DNA from: Cercospora beticola
Taxonomy: Eukaryota > Ascomycota > Dothideomycetes > Mycosphaerellales > Mycosphaerellaceae
Reading direction: 5' to 3'
NCBI RefSeq assembly: GCF_033473495.1
Contig: NC_088937.1
Span: 2,914,001-2,978,000, forward strand
DNA: 64,000 bases
Each line of letters opens with the position of its first letter. Positions within the stretch are counted from its first letter, which is position 1. The position numbers and the translations under genes were made by a program. Below are positions 54,917-64,000 of the stretch, one piece after another. The notes beneath the pieces are model-generated. The model was not told the DNA's origin. It ran no database searches and saw only the letters and a program-made list of their open reading frames with translations.

Positions 54917-57486
54917 ATGGTCAAAACGTGGAGTGTCAGCTCGTTGCTGACTGCCACTTGTGCTGCACTGGTTGCAGCAGAAGACAGCTCCGTCTTCAGC
55001 AAGGCTTCGAACGACAGCTTGCTATGGGGTCCGTATCGACCTAATTTGTACTTTGGCGTTCGGCCGCGAGTGCCGAAATCGATCCTCACAGGACTTCTCT
55101 GGGCACGAGTGGAAGATTATACATCTGTACAGAATGATGTACGATATACGTGCGAACAGCATGCTGGCATGGCTGGTTATGGCTGGGACGCCTACGATCC
55201 AAGAACTGGCGGTGTTCAGACTGTGCATGACAAAGGCAATGGCATCGACATCGAGACGAGCTTTGTCAAGTTTGAAGATGGTAAAGGCGGATGGGGTGCA
55301 AGAATCAAAGGCACACCTCGAGAAGATGCTGAGAGGAGAGAGGGCAGCACAGGTGGTCCAGACACCATGAAAACTGCAGTATGGTTCACTGTCAGTGCCG
55401 AGGGTCTGGGAAGCATCGAACCTCTAGGCGCTGAGGCTGCTGAAGAGACGGGCTATGAGGGCGATGTGATACTTCAAGGCGAGACACCATCGCTTGGTGA
55501 ATTCCGGCTAGTTGTCACGGAGCCTGAAGGACAGGCGCATCCCGTGCACAACCACGAGTCGTATGCGAGCAAGCCTCTAGACCGCACTCTCGTGTACTCT
55601 CAGAAAGTCCAGGAGCAGGCTCTGTGGCAATCAAAGCGTAAGTCGACGCGCTCAATCCTCGTAGGCCAGCGACAGTTTGGTATCTGACAAGGTAAGCAGC
55701 ACTTCTCTTTCAATCTCTGAAAAATACCATCGATGCGTATCTCGAGGAATACACACAGGAAAGAATGCCTCCTCCGTGGCAGACTTATACCATTCAGAAC
55801 AAGCCTGGCCCTGGCAACATGCATATCGTGCAGAAAACCTTCGAGGGTCCATTCGAGTTCGACGTCCTCTTCACACCCAACACTGCCAGCAAGCCTGCCA
55901 CCTCTGAGCAGCTTAGCAAATCCCTCAAGACTGTCCTTGATTCTTTCGAGGAGAAGTATCTCGAAGTACACAAGCCAGCGGCGCCTTTCACTGAGGAGAA
56001 GTGGCTCGGCTTCAGCAAGTCACTCTTCAGTAACCTGATTGGAGGCATCGGATACTTCTATGGCGAGCAAGTGATCGATCGATCCTATGCGCCAGAGTAC
56101 GAGGAGGAGAACGAGGGATTCTGGGAGGAAGCTGAACAAGCTCGCGCCCGCAACGAACAGAAGCCCGAAGGCCCATACGAGCTGTTCACTTCCGTTCCAT
56201 CACGGCCTTTCTTTCCTCGTGGCTTCCTCTGGGACGAAGGATTCCACCTGCTCCCAATCCTGGACTGGGACACCGAAATTGCGATGCAGATTGTTAGCTC
56301 GTGGTACAACACAATGGACGAAGATGGGTGGATTGCTCGTGAACAGGTTCTTGGCGCTGAAGCACAAAGCAAGGTGCCTGCTGAGTTCCTCACTCAGTAC
56401 CCTCACTACGCCAATCCTCCCACCCTGTTCATGGTCGTTGAAGCGATTCTCGACAAGATTGATCACAAGGCGGGTTCTGGTGCTGAGCTGAATGTCAAGT
56501 CGCTTGGACATGTTGCAGGTCACCACGTTGCCAGCCCGGAATCGATCAAAGCGTGGTTCAAAGAGCTTTACCCTCTCTTGCAGCGCAACTTTGACTGGTA
56601 CCGTAAGACGCAGTATGGAGACATGAAGACCTACGAGCGTAATGCCTTCAGCTCCAAAGAGGGCTATAGATGGCGTGGACGTACTCCACGTCATATCTTG
56701 ACTTCTGGTCTCGACGATTACCCTCGCGCACAGCCACCACACCCAGGTGAGCTTCATGTCGATCTGATCTCTTGGGTCGGTTTGATGAGTCGCAACATCC
56801 AACGCATTGCTTCCTACCTTGGTGAGAACGAGGACGCCGCAAAGTACGGCAAGATCACGGAAGCCATCCGAAAGAACGTTGATGATTTGCACTGGTCGAA
56901 GGAGCACAAGACCTACTGTGATACAAGCATCGATGACTACGAAGAAACCGCACACGTCTGCCACAAGGGCTATATCAGTATTTTCCCCCTCATGACTGGG
57001 CTACTCGACGGGAAGCATGAGCACTTGCCAGCGATCCTGGATCTCATCTCGGACGAAGAGGAGCTCTGGAGTCCTTACGGCATCCGCAGCTTGAGCAAGA
57101 AAGATGAGCTATACGGCACTGATGAGAATTACTGGAGGAGTCCAGTGTGGATGCCTTTGAACTACCTGATCGTCAAGGAGCTATACGTAAGTTGGCTGAC
57201 GTTGCTATGATCTCCGACACGAACTGACTTTCTCCAGAACCTTGCCCAACAGCCTGGACCAGAACAAAAACGCTGCGCCAAGTTGTACAGCGAACTGCGC
57301 AAGAATCTCGTCACCACAGTGTATAACTCGTGGCTCGAGACTGGCTTCGCGTGGGAACAATATAACCCTGAGACAGGAGCTGGCCAACGCACCCAGCACT
57401 TTACAGGATGGACGAGCTTGGTTGTCAAGATCATGGCTATGCCTGAAATTACAGGAAAAGCCAAGGGCGGCCATGATGAGCTGTAG
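54917..57486 (+). CDS. CWH41: Mannosyl-oligosaccharide glucosidase (ER glucosidase I, GH63)
   Basis: This enzyme trims the outermost alpha-1,2-glucose from the N-glycan precursor in the ER, the first step of N-glycan processing. Exons 54917-55637, 55700-57186 and 57238-57486 (introns of 62 and 51 nt) give about 818 residues. A signal sequence (MVKTWSVSSLLTATCAALVA) is followed by the GH63 N-domain with LLWGPYRPNLYFGVRPRVP. The catalytic (alpha/alpha)6 barrel has FFPRGFLWDEGFHLLPILDW, YRWRGRTPRHILTSGLDDYP, SPYGIRSLSK and ENYWRSPVWMPLNYL, with the acidic residues in WDEGFH and GLDDYP at the active site. The last exon reads SWLETGFAWEQYNPETGAG, a GH63 closing motif. It acts in the same pathway as the dolichyl-diphosphate phosphatase at 25.3 kb. 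Confidence 0.93.
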
Positions 57487-57741
57487 CCTATATAGACAGT
57501 AAGTAAGTGATGTCTAGAGACATAGAAGCGATCCAAGAGCTCCCAGACCGTGCTCGTTTGATTTGTGAGCCTCAGACCTGGAGCTTTAGCACGTCATACT
57601 GCAGGCGTCCTCGGGCCGGTTCTTCGGCTTACAGCACCTTAGCCATTGGCATAAATCCCATTGCTTTATCAACAACACCTACTGATCTCGAAGTCGAAAG
57701 TACGAAGCGCGTCACAACAAGGCATCAGACCTACCGGCACC

Positions 57742-58401
57742 ATGATCTCCTTCCTACGGGCCCCTCACCCACCTAAGACAAACCAGGCCTCCACAGACCT
57801 CACCGTCTACGAGAATGGTGCCTCATCAGTCCAATACCACCCAAAAGGCTCCAAACACACAATGACCCACACACTCCCACCACGTCTCCCCGACGAGAAA
57901 GAACCTTCTGTTCTGCAACCTCCATTCCACTACCACATCTACCAGAAAGAAACCTTTCACGTCATCCAAGGCACCGCAAACCTCTTCTACGGCCTGGACC
58001 CGCTCCCTCACGCCGTCCTCAAAGCCACTGGCCCCAAAACTACAGTCACTTTACCACCAAAACGCTATCATCGTTTCGAAAATGCCAGCGAGACAGAAGA
58101 ATTGAAAATCAACATCTCACTCGATCCGGAAGACTACGAGAATGAAAGTCGATTTTTCCGAAACTTTTTTGGGTATCTGAATGATTGTAAACGAGCAAAA
58201 CAGGCTCCGTCGATTTTTCAGTTGTTTGTGTTTTTGTGGAGTATAGATGTGCCGTTGGCTATTCCGATGCCGTTTGGGTTGGAGACGTTGGGGGTTTATG
58301 TTAGTTGGGCTGTTATGTTGCTTGTTGCTTGGGTGGGGCACTATGGCTTGGGGTATAAGACGACTTATCCGGAGTATTATGAGGAGAAGAAGGGGAGGTA
58401 G
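57742..58401 (+). CDS. Cupin-domain protein with C-terminal membrane helices
   Basis: A single exon of 219 residues from ATG 57742 (MISFLRAPHPPKTNQASTDL). The cupin core is FHYHIYQKETFHVIQGTANL, giving the His and Glu ligands of cupin motif 1, and LPPKRYHRFENASETEELK for motif 2. Hydrophobic stretches follow: IFQLFVFLWSIDVPLAIPM and LGVYVSWAVMLLVAWVGHYG, so the protein is probably membrane-anchored by its C-terminus. Many fungi have such cupins of unknown substrate. Alternatives such as sugar epimerase or dioxygenase cannot be chosen from sequence. An ATG-less frame upstream looks like leader. The glucosidase I gene lies about 255 bp upstream. Confidence 0.7.
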   Translation: MISFLRAPHPPKTNQASTDLTVYENGASSVQYHPKGSKHTMTHTLPPRLPDEKEPSVLQPPFHYHIYQKETFHVIQGTANLFYGLDPLPHAVLKATGPKTTVTLPPKRYHRFENASETEELKINISLDPEDYENESRFFRNFFGYLNDCKRAKQAPSIFQLFVFLWSIDVPLAIPMPFGLETLGVYVSWAVMLLVAWVGHYGLGYKTTYPEYYEEKKGR

Positions 58402-58695
58402 TGATGTAGAGGCTTTGGATAGCTGTTCTTTCTCGAATGCAATGTTAGTCTGCGATGAACTGCTCAATGCTTGCTACGCTTGCGAGAACGGTTTCAGAAA
58501 GATCGGTAGCTATTTGTGGCCGTTGAGCGGTGATTGGTTGTTTAGCCGAGGATCGGTCTGGCAACACCTTCTCGAATCCTTGGCCTGGTCACGCTGTGAT
58601 GAACCTGTTCGCGAGCAAATCTAAAACCTGCCGTTCGTTCTCGTGCGGGATATTCTTTTCACTTGTACATTTTTCCACTCCATATTATTATTACC

Positions 58696-59607
58696 ATGCC
58701 GGACTTTGCATCGCAGGAATACTGGGACAATCGCTTCCGCAAAGACAGCAAGCCCTTTGACTGGCTGGTTCCGGCAAAGGTCGTACACGATATCGCGAAA
58801 GAAGTCATCGATAAGACGCACGTGGAGCAGCCCCAGATCTTGCATATTGGTTGTGGAACAGCGGATTCCTTCGTGCTTCGATCGTTGGTGCAGCACCCGA
58901 AGCATGTCCTGAATGTCGACTACTCCGAGCCCGCCATCCAGGCCGCTTCGAAGCGTGAACAGGAACTTCTGGCTAGCGAGCAGGTCGAGAGTCTGTTACA
59001 GCCAGGCAAGCACGATAGCGTCCAAGATACGGAACTGCCGCCTCCGATGAGATATTCGTGCAAGGACCTGCTCTCGCTGCATTCTGCTCTGTCTCTTCTT
59101 CACACCCAACAAGACGACGGTGAGCTGTTCGATCTAATCCTGGACAAGAGCACTAGCGACAGTATCGCATGCGGCCAGAATGTATCGCTCAGCCTACCGT
59201 ATCCTCTGAGCATCAACGGCTGGTCGCGACGAGTTTTGGGTAGTGGCACCACTCAGCTCAGAGACGTGCACCCTCTGCACGTCTTGGCGGTACATCTGGC
59301 TGCGCTGACGAAGCCGGGCACCGGGCGATGGATTGTGATCTCTTACTCCGAAGAGCGTTTCCCCTTCCTACCGCCATTCCCAGCCACAGTCGGCAATGGA
59401 ATGCTGTCGGACGATGTCATTCAAGCTGGCTTCACACACCCGCATCAACTTTGGAAACTGGAGACAAAAGAGCCGATCGATCTCGATGAGATCAATGAAA
59501 CACTGGCGGAAAGGAAGAAGCGACTTTCTCTCGGCTACACTCATCGACCGAAAGTCTCACATTGGCTTTACATTTTGAGGCGCACAGATGCAATGGTCAT
59601 TGATTGA
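58696..59607 (+). CDS. Class I SAM-dependent methyltransferase, METTL13-like
   Basis: A single exon of 303 residues from ATG 58696. The start has the YWDxRFxxDxxxFDWL hallmark (EYWDNRFRKDSKPFDWL), typical of the METTL13/eEF1A lysine methyltransferase-like group. Motif I is QILHIGCGTADS (residues 47-58), and the acidic residue after beta strand 2 is in VLNVDYSEPAI. The motif in FDLILDKSTSDSI (the 'DKG/DKS' step) follows. C-terminally RWIVISYSEERFPFLPPFP is the post-motif strand. The target is not certain; eEF1A or another translation factor is a family guess. It is convergent with the MFS gene, with 59 bp between stops. Confidence 0.78.
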   Translation: MPDFASQEYWDNRFRKDSKPFDWLVPAKVVHDIAKEVIDKTHVEQPQILHIGCGTADSFVLRSLVQHPKHVLNVDYSEPAIQAASKREQELLASEQVESLLQPGKHDSVQDTELPPPMRYSCKDLLSLHSALSLLHTQQDDGELFDLILDKSTSDSIACGQNVSLSLPYPLSINGWSRRVLGSGTTQLRDVHPLHVLAVHLAALTKPGTGRWIVISYSEERFPFLPPFPATVGNGMLSDDVIQAGFTHPHQLWKLETKEPIDLDEINETLAERKKRLSLGYTHRPKVSHWLYILRRTDAMVID

Positions 59608-59666
59608 TCGCTCCGTCTGTCTGTCTACCTCTTGGCAGTCGGCTGTGCTGCTTTTGACGGCCTGAC

Positions 59667-61327
59667 TTACAACGTCTGCCTGAAACCAACTTGACCTTCC
59701 AGGATGAGCTCGCCACGATCTGCCTTCCGATTCCTGCGAGAGTATACCATAAAGTTCTTCAAGACATGCAGTATGCTCACCGCTTGGGTCCCAATGACTG
59801 CATACATCGCTGGGAGATATCGCGGAGCATCCTGTTGCCTGAAGATGTTCGAAGCCACAATTCCTCCAATTGCTCCACCACCGATGAGCAAAGCGCTTGC
59901 CACGCTGCGTTTCATCTGGCCTACAATGTTATTATGCATATAGCTTAAAATCGTTGGCACGTTGCTATTGGCTCCAGCAACACCGAGGAAGACTCCGGCA
60001 TAGCGAGCTGCAGGGTTGCTGGTGATGAAACCCATCATGGCGACTCCAACGATGGAAATGGCGCAGTTGAAGATGAGCACGATGCCACGCTTGTGATAGC
60101 GATCGGCAAACCATGCCGTCGTGAACATCCAAGGAGCCTGTACAGTTTTCAGCAAAGGAGCAAAGTGAAGTGAAGTTGGGCATATTCACTTACAGCAAAT
60201 ACATATGGCGGAAAAGAGAGCACTTGGCTCATGGTCGTAGAGTAACCCATATCGCCGTTCAGAATAATGGGCAGAAAGAACCCGAACGAATATGTCACCG
60301 TATTGTTCAGCAAGTACAACCAGGCATATTCCCAGATCTAACGTAAATTAGCAAATTGTGAACATAATGAACTTGCAGATCGCTCACCTTCCAGTCCTTC
60401 AGATAGATCATAACATTCTTCGTCGTCAGCTTATCAACAACAGCATCTCCTCGATCGCGATCGATTCGTGCCAGAATGATCCTCGCTTCGTCCTCGGTCA
60501 AGAATGGCTTTTTGATGATAAGTCCAGGCCTCGTCGATTTGTCCGGAAAGTCGATGATGAACAAGTACCCCAGCAACCCAAGGGCAACAGTGATTATTCC
60601 TTCCATAATAAAGATCCATCTCCAGCCATTGAGTCCTCCGATACCTTTCATTTCACTAAGCCCGTATGCCAGAATATTTGAGAAGCCCGAAGATAACAGC
60701 GCCAGAAGGTAGAAAGCTGAGAACCGTTTCTGCACTTCAAATCTCAGATACCAGCACGATAACAAGAACACGCAGCCGGGAAAGTATCTATCCAAATCAG
60801 TCAACAGAAAGTACCACGATATCTCCCAGCAATCTCACTTACCCAGCCTCAAGCACCCCCAACAAAATCCTACACCCCAAAGTCTCCGTCCAATTCTGAT
60901 TGAACCCAATCCCAATACACACAATCCCCCAAGCGCAAACCAGACTCGAAAGCCACAGACAAGCTCCCAATTTCCGAATAGCGATATTCGCAGGAAATTG
61001 AAATATCACGTAAGGAACGAAGAAAATCATCGTGATGAGAGTGTAGCGGTTTCCGACGCTGAGTTGGAGATCTTCGTCCATGCCTGCGATTCGGGCATTC
61101 GGGAGGTTGACGCGGTCGATGAGAGCGAAGGAGTAGATGCATGCTAGGACGGGGAGAAGGCGGAAATCGATTTTGCGGACGAGGCGTTTGGATACCTGGA
61201 GGTCGTGGGAGTTTGGGAGTTGGGTTTCGAGGATGTTGAGGTCATGGTTGTCTTTGTGGGTGGGATTTTGGGTATTTTCGATGTGTTTGTTGTCCGGGTC
61301 GTGGAGTGAGGAACTTTTTTCTGACAT
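59667..61327 (-). CDS. MFS anion:cation symporter, Dal5/allantoate permease type
   Basis: Exons read leftward are 61327-60843, 60787-60388, 60337-60194 and 60137-59667, with introns of 50-56 nt, giving 499 residues. The start is MSEKSSSLHDPDNKHIENTQ with a charged cytosolic N-terminus, then LVRKIDFRLLPVLACIYSFA, the typical Dal5-family first helix, and IDRVNLPNARIAGM. Twelve membrane segments can be counted across the joined exons, including TMIFFVPYVIFQFPANIA and WEYAWLYLLNNTVTYSFGFF. Members import allantoate, nicotinate, pantothenate, vitamins or organic acids; the substrate is unknown. All three introns fall between membrane segments or at their edges. It is the only import-type transporter in the window. 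Confidence 0.83.
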
Positions 61328-62059
61328 CTTGGGTTTGATTGTGCTCTCGCGAGTGGAGCAGGGTTGGATCAGATGGGATCGAAGGAGGAAATGGAGAGGA
61401 GATCAACACAGCGAGAATCACAGAAAGTGAGGAGCATAGGGAGACATTGATATACTGACGATATTTCGCAACATCAATCTACCGACCACAAATCGGCCAC
61501 GGGATTGAGGAGATCTTTCGCTACTTCTTTCCTTGGCGCAGACAGCGATATGCAATGTCAACGTCTACAGCGTTGCAATTCGAAAGCACATGCGGTGCAC
61601 AGTGCTGATCTTTTGCTCAAAGAAGCTCTGATAATCGTGACCAAGCTTTTTGCCTCCGCGTGCTGCCCTTGTGCGCACCACGTGCTCGTATGCGGGGGAG
61701 ACGCAATAGCCGGTGATTGTGCAGGTTTGGCGAAGACGTCTCGCTGGCGAAGAGGCGTTCCTGGAGCTGACAATCCGGTTGAAAATCGTCGGTGGCTTGG
61801 TTATCCCTTGAGCACACATACCTACGCCATTTCAGTGACCCACTCATATGTGTCTGCAGGCCTGCAGCCGGAAGTTAACATGGCTTGGAGTCAAGGCGCT
61901 CTCCACTGGATGGGCTGTCGCAAGACATTCCAATATGAGCGCTTGAATCAACATCTGGCCAATATCTCCACTCTGGCACAAGCCCTGAAGCTGCTATTCT
62001 CATGGTGCAGCGTCGTTACTTGAAGTATTTGCTCGCATTGCGCAGCTCAAGGCTGTTAG
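61328..62059. other. Intergenic, 0.73 kb
   Basis: Between the Dal5-type gene start and the 3' end of the Copia-protease-like gene. It is the presumed promoter of the MFS gene. Several 70-170-codon frames overlap without recognisable protein. No inverted repeats or LTR-like ends (TG...CA) could be confirmed by eye. Confidence 0.5.
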
Positions 62060-62842
62060 TCAAATGGCGGCAATCCTGGATACGTGCTCAAGACGTGCTT
62101 TCAGTGCGGCCAGCTCGCGTTGTTGTGTCGACACCATGTCAATAAGCTTGTCAACCACATTGTCCGCATACATGTACGTGTCCCAATGTGTCAAGTCGTC
62201 TTCGATCTGCAACCCCTTTCCCAGAACCACGCGCTGCCAAAAGTTCGACCAGAATCCAGGCTTGCGTGACGAGTCCGAGATACTACACTTCTTCACAGCA
62301 TCCGGTGCCTTCAACCATGGAACAGCATGCATAATCTCAGTGGCAGCAACCTCTTCTCGACTGCCGTCATCATATTTCCGATAGAGCAACTGGTCCTCCG
62401 ACGACCACATAATACCCTGCTTCCCTAAGAGTTCCGTCGAAAGCAGATTTTCAGACGTCTGTGGCATGTAGGAGACTCCAGGGACCAGTATCTCCTGAAC
62501 AGTGCCATCGCGCTGCACAAATGGAACCGTGGCGTCACCAACACCTAGGATAAAAGCGCTCCCAGTTACTCCAGCGCAGGCTCGAGGCATACGATATGCC
62601 CTGTAGTTACTCGAGATGGCGCTAGCCCATGTGGCATGGCTTGCAGCTCCAGAATCGAGGAGATACCGCCTTTGACCGACCCGGCCCCAGTTCTGGAAGC
62701 GGTGGGCGAAGTTGACGAAAATATACAGAGCGATCCACATAAAGATCAGATCTTCGACGAAGGTTTGTAGGAGGGATCGTAAGGTCGGGTCCATCTTGAG
62801 GGCTGTGTCAATGTGCAACACGGAGCTGATTCGCAGTGTCAT
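62060..62842 (-). CDS. Solitary Copia-type aspartic protease-like protein with membrane segment
   Basis: A single exon of 260 residues starts at ATG 62842; Met17 (MDPTLRS) is an alternative. A hydrophobic segment (DLIFMWIALYIFVNFAH, about residues 31-47) sits before RRYLLDSGAASHATW, where Asp63-Ser64-Gly65 matches the catalytic DSG of Copia/Ty1 proteases. FILGVGDATVPFV, ILVPGVSYMPQTSENLLSTE and LLGKQGIMW follow the fold of the TNT 1-94-like protease domain. The C-terminus ends in a likely coiled coil (QQRELAALKARLEHVS). No Gag, integrase or reverse transcriptase is seen in about 2 kb on either side, and the frame is intact. This suggests a captured element gene rather than a live transposon. 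Function is unknown; a decayed copy is the alternative. Confidence 0.6.
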   Translation of the reverse strand: MTLRISSVLHIDTALKMDPTLRSLLQTFVEDLIFMWIALYIFVNFAHRFQNWGRVGQRRYLLDSGAASHATWASAISSNYRAYRMPRACAGVTGSAFILGVGDATVPFVQRDGTVQEILVPGVSYMPQTSENLLSTELLGKQGIMWSSEDQLLYRKYDDGSREEVAATEIMHAVPWLKAPDAVKKCSISDSSRKPGFWSNFWQRVVLGKGLQIEDDLTHWDTYMYADNVVDKLIDMVSTQQRELAALKARLEHVSRIAAI

Positions 62843-63610
62843 GTATCGATGCCGATGCTATGTATTGCGCTTGCGATTGTGGTAGTTGCTGAAGCTGTGT
62901 TGGACTTGTGATCTTCGATGGTTGCTGAAACTGCTTTACTGAGGTTGAACGAGTAGCAGATTGCAAATTCGAAAAGGGAGAAGGAGCAAGTGAGTTATAT
63001 AGCGGCAATACCGTTGAGAAGATTGCAGACTCTTCAGTGTCCTCAAAATGTCTACGAAGGTAAGCGTACGGTCACCTGAATTGATCGGCCAAGCAGAGAA
63101 GGTCATTCTGGTGCGACCCTTGCGGCCTCAAGACTGGAATTGCATGTGGTCAATCGGAAATGTCAACCCTTATGCTAGGAGTCTCACTAGCTCCAGTCTG
63201 TGAAATTCCAGGCATGTCTTTGTGTCGTCTAGTCTTCTTGCCCACTCGGCGATGGCATGGCTTGCATGTGTGCCTTGTGCACGAGCTTGTCGGCATGGAG
63301 GGCTTCGCATTGCTATCAACGGCACGAGCTCTCTGCATGAATGCTGAGGTCAAAGGCGATGAGGTAGAAGAGGGCGTGTGTATCAATGTCGTAGATGTGT
63401 CGAGCATGCACGTCGGCTCAAATGGAAAGACGTGCTAGACACGACTTTGAGTCTCGTCAAAAAAGCATCACGGAAGACTCGGGCAATAACAGGCTGCGAG
63501 CCCGATTGTCAGTTGATGCAAGTCAGCATTGATCCTTGCAAGGAGTTGTGTTTTCCATAACCTGCGTTGGGAACAAAGTTGCTGAACCCTGAACGGATCG
63601 GAGCTGGAGC
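62843..63610. other. Intergenic, 0.77 kb
   Basis: No supported gene. A plus ATG at 63048 is followed after four codons by GTAAGC, a possible donor, but no clear acceptor or partner exon is visible. A minus frame at 63150-63407 holds a Cys/His-rich patch (CTRHTCKPCHRR) with no known match; it could be an upstream exon of the Copia-like gene, but I see no firm splice link. Confidence 0.4.
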
Positions 63611-63895
63611 TTATTTTTGCAGCCAGGCTTCTTGCGACGCGTAACCAAGATCACGCAAGACCTGGTCTGCCGTGTTCATGACAGCGAACTTGCTTGTTTC
63701 AACACCCTGTTCACAGCTCGTGAAGTGATCGCAGAAGACTTGTGACTCCAGAAAGTATCTGTGCACGTGCGTGTCAGCATAAGACTGTGCCGTTCACCCC
63801 TCACCTTGTGAAGTCTTCACTCCGCGATGTGCCAATCCGCTGAAGCGCAAAGAAACCTTCGGCCAGTGGCTTGCAGGTACATGTACTTCTGGCAC
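63611..63895 (-). CDS. 3' end of an unrecognised gene running towards the right edge
   Basis: Two exons are supported: the last, 63758-63611, ending in TAA, and the one before it, 63895-63805. The 46-nt intron between them has a GTGAGG donor, TGCTGAC branch and CAG acceptor. They read CTCKPLAEGFFALQRIGTSR, then SEDFTRYFLESQVFCDHFTS, and AVMNTADQVLRDLGYASQEA near the end. An upstream intron 63944-63896 is likely (GTAAGT donor, TAG acceptor). I do not recognise the family. Two Cys lie at the left border and two in VFCDHFTSCEQG, so metal or disulfide bonding is possible. The start lies in the remaining bases to the right or beyond the window. Confidence 0.45.
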
Positions 63896-64000
63896 CTACA
63901 AGGCAGCAGCACCTCGCACAAGCTCCTGTTCGTCTGAAACTTACACACATCCACCCACGGCTACTGTGTTGCCTAGTCATTGAGCTTCGCACAAAGACAT

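Noticed and set aside
56200..56964. Minus-strand open frame of 254 codons
   Set aside because: It is the reverse complement of the glucosidase I barrel, which has firm family motifs.

Overview
The window is nuclear DNA of a filamentous ascomycete. Genes are dense on both strands and most carry one to four short introns (about 46-175 nt) with GTRNGN donors, CTRAC-like branch points and CAG/TAG acceptors. The content (GH62 arabinofuranosidase, Zn2Cys6 regulator, F-box and BTB proteins, a fungal transcription-factor-like protein without a DNA-binding domain, fungal-type L-arabinitol dehydrogenase) suits Pezizomycotina. Dothideomycetes (Mycosphaerellales/Capnodiales) is my guess from the style of the lineage-restricted genes and is inference. 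I rebuilt the exon joins by hand from reading frame, splice signals and family resemblance.

Layout. 1-6.4 kb: partial RPC82 (Pol III), then QCR2 and ATP15 (respiratory chain) and the NatC subunit NAA35/MAK10. 7.7-13.9 kb: transcription-factor-like protein, L-arabinitol dehydrogenase-type enzyme, F-box protein with an acidic tail behind an in-frame stop, and small hypotheticals. 15.2-19.2 kb: proteasome alpha-5 divergent from gamma-tubulin complex protein GCP2. 19.4-28.5 kb: disordered hypothetical, secreted acid sphingomyelinase, F-box protein, dolichyl-diphosphate phosphatase, RBR ubiquitin ligase. 29.3-33.7 kb: SLD7, a mitochondrial RF1-domain protein, a small hypothetical, BTB protein. 34.2-41.5 kb: Zn2Cys6-like regulator, AIM32, ORC5, TAD3, small conserved protein. 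42.9-53.3 kb: GH62, CYC2-like flavoprotein, DHA2-type MFS transporter, full-length ABCA-type ABC transporter. 53.9-61.3 kb: MMTAG2-like protein, ER glucosidase I, membrane cupin, methyltransferase, Dal5-type MFS transporter. 62-64 kb: a solitary Copia-type protease-like gene with a membrane segment, and the 3' end of an unrecognised gene.

Most genes are housekeeping and share no pathway. Themes are mitochondrial function (QCR2, ATP15, AIM32, CYC2-like, RF1-domain protein), replication initiation (SLD7, ORC5), N-glycosylation in the ER (dolichyl-diphosphate phosphatase, glucosidase I) and arabinose use (GH62, L-arabinitol dehydrogenase). No secondary-metabolite core enzyme, CRISPR array, rRNA or convincing tRNA is present. 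The most unusual items are the solitary Copia-protease-like membrane protein, the in-frame TAG before a coding-like acidic tail, the half zinc cluster of the regulator, a 13-nt internal exon and a 9-nt coding first exon.
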